From Alkaliphilus sp. NP8 (GTDB taxonomy: Bacteria; Bacillota; Clostridia; Peptostreptococcales; Natronincolaceae): a stretch of 33,898 bases of DNA. The translations under genes were made by a program, and so were the position numbers. Shown here piece by piece: positions 33,396-33,898 of the stretch. The notes under the pieces are model-generated. The model saw only the letters and a list, made by a program, of their open reading frames with translations. It made no database searches and had not been told where the DNA came from. Where the stretch lies: positions 1 through 33,898 of the forward strand of contig JADWMM010000048.1 in NCBI GenBank assembly GCA_015978205.1, read 5' to 3'. Every line of letters begins with the position of its first letter. Position 1 is the first letter of the stretch.

Positions 33396-33472
33396 ATGTC
33401 GCATTACAAGATCATCATGTAATATACGGAACATTCAATGCAGCTACTAAAATTTAAAATGGATATACTGCA
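33365..33472 (+). repeat. Direct repeat, copy B
   Basis: Partner of 32401-32511, 964 bp downstream. The first 29 bp are identical; similarity then fades towards 33472. It includes the loop and right arm of the terminator hairpin after the XRE gene. Confidence 0.8.
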
Positions 33473-33543
33473 ATTAGGTAACACTAAGAAGGGTAAATTT
33501 AAGGCGTCAGAGATTCTTTTAATTTATACAACCATATAATGCA

Positions 33544-33576
33544 TAAAGCCTACTAATATTTAACTAGTAGGCTTTA
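33544..33576. repeat. 12-bp perfect hairpin in non-coding tail
   Basis: TAAAGCCTACTA (33544-33555) pairs with TAGTAGGCTTTA (33565-33576), 9-nt loop. Neither side is followed by a proper T tract in the matching direction, so a terminator role is uncertain. Confidence 0.5.
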
Positions 33577-33698
33577 AAAAATACTATTTGTTTTCCAGAG
33601 TCTGTAAATAACTTTGTGCTTTAAGATTAAATAGTTCCGATCTGACAACAATTAAATACATGAATAAATTTTAGTTGTCTTTAAATTTATTTATATAG

Positions 33699-33746
33699 TT
33701 GCCAAAATTATAATTAGATATACATAAAATATTATAGTTTTGGCAA
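33699..33746. repeat. 16-bp inverted repeat in non-coding tail
   Basis: TTGCCAAAATTATAAT (33699-33714) and ATTATAGTTTTGGCAA (33731-33746) pair at 15 of 16 positions around a 16-nt loop, and TTTTT follows shortly after on the plus side. It could be a terminator, an operator, or a small-RNA hairpin. Across 33276-33898 I see no supported gene, only this repeat, the two hairpins at 33357 and 33544, and direct repeat copy B. Confidence 0.5.
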
Positions 33747-33898
33747 TAATTTTTATAATAGGGAAGTGTTTCTCAGGCTATAGACTAATTGCTATTTAAA
33801 CAACCAATTTTTATAGGCTGATTTTAAAATTTTTAGCAATTAATTATATAACATGCTGAGTCCACTTCTTTATTATATTTTGTGACGATAGATATAGC

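Noticed and set aside
32401-33472. Integron cassette array with attC sites
   Set aside because: The gene-plus-repeat layout is cassette-like, but no GTTRRRY core sites or integrase gene were found.
1-33898. CRISPR arrays, tRNA or rRNA genes
   Set aside because: No regularly spaced repeats and no tRNA or rRNA conserved segments were seen on either strand.

Overview
The window is low-GC, AT-rich bacterial DNA with strong AGGAGG-type ribosome binding sites and frequent TTG starts. It carries oxygen-independent enzymes: a class III (glycyl-radical) ribonucleotide reductase and the anaerobic, cobalt-early corrin pathway. A sigma-54 regulator sits next to a cysteine desulfidase gene, an arrangement known from Clostridioides difficile. 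Together these suggest a strictly anaerobic Clostridia-type Firmicute (Tissierellales / Peptostreptococcaceae-like). The species cannot be named from this sequence. No rRNA, tRNA, CRISPR array, integrase or transposase gene was seen.

Region by region. (1) 1-4.4 kb: glutamate racemase (murI) and a PepV-type dipeptidase on the minus strand, divergent from an ABC-F (Uup-like) ATPase; a perfect 42-bp palindrome lies directly upstream of pepV. (2) 4.6-7.4 kb: nrdD-nrdG. (3) 7.4-10.0 kb: an 80-bp element with related ends, an unrecognised gene, and a MATE efflux gene on the minus strand behind a bidirectional terminator. (4) 10.27-24.4 kb: a cobalamin riboswitch with its own promoter and terminator, followed by a long same-strand operon: cbiMNQO (cobalt uptake), cbiK, a btuFCD-type ABC transporter, and cbiC-D-E-T-F-G-H-J-L. 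All ring-building steps from sirohydrochlorin to cobyrinic acid are present. Amidation and nucleotide-loop genes (cbiA, cbiP, cbiB, cobU/S/T) are absent here. A diphthine-ammonia-ligase-like PP-loop enzyme closes the operon. (5) 24.6-28.1 kb: methylglyoxal synthase, a very short beta-carbonic-anhydrase-like protein, a small zinc ribbon protein, an amidase without signal peptide, and a YibE/F membrane protein. (6) 28.1-31.4 kb: a sigma-54 activator and a cysteine desulfidase (cdsR-cdsB type), with a -24/-12 promoter and repeated CTCAATTTGAT boxes, two of which form the terminator of the regulator gene. (7) 31.4-33.9 kb: accessory DNA with an unknown acidic protein and a DUF3796-like membrane protein / XRE regulator pair. 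The pair is bounded by perfect 19-bp inverted repeats and by diverged direct repeats of about 110 bp; a 620-bp non-coding tail with several hairpins follows.

How the parts work together: cobalt import, chelation, ring contraction and methylation, and corrinoid uptake appear to be co-controlled by one B12-sensing attenuator. The cdsR-cdsB pair looks like a cysteine-responsive catabolic switch whose binding sites can be read directly. I see no clearly new defence or mobile system. The most unusual structures are the repeat-bounded DUF3796/XRE module, the terminator that doubles as a probable activator site, and the 42-bp palindrome.
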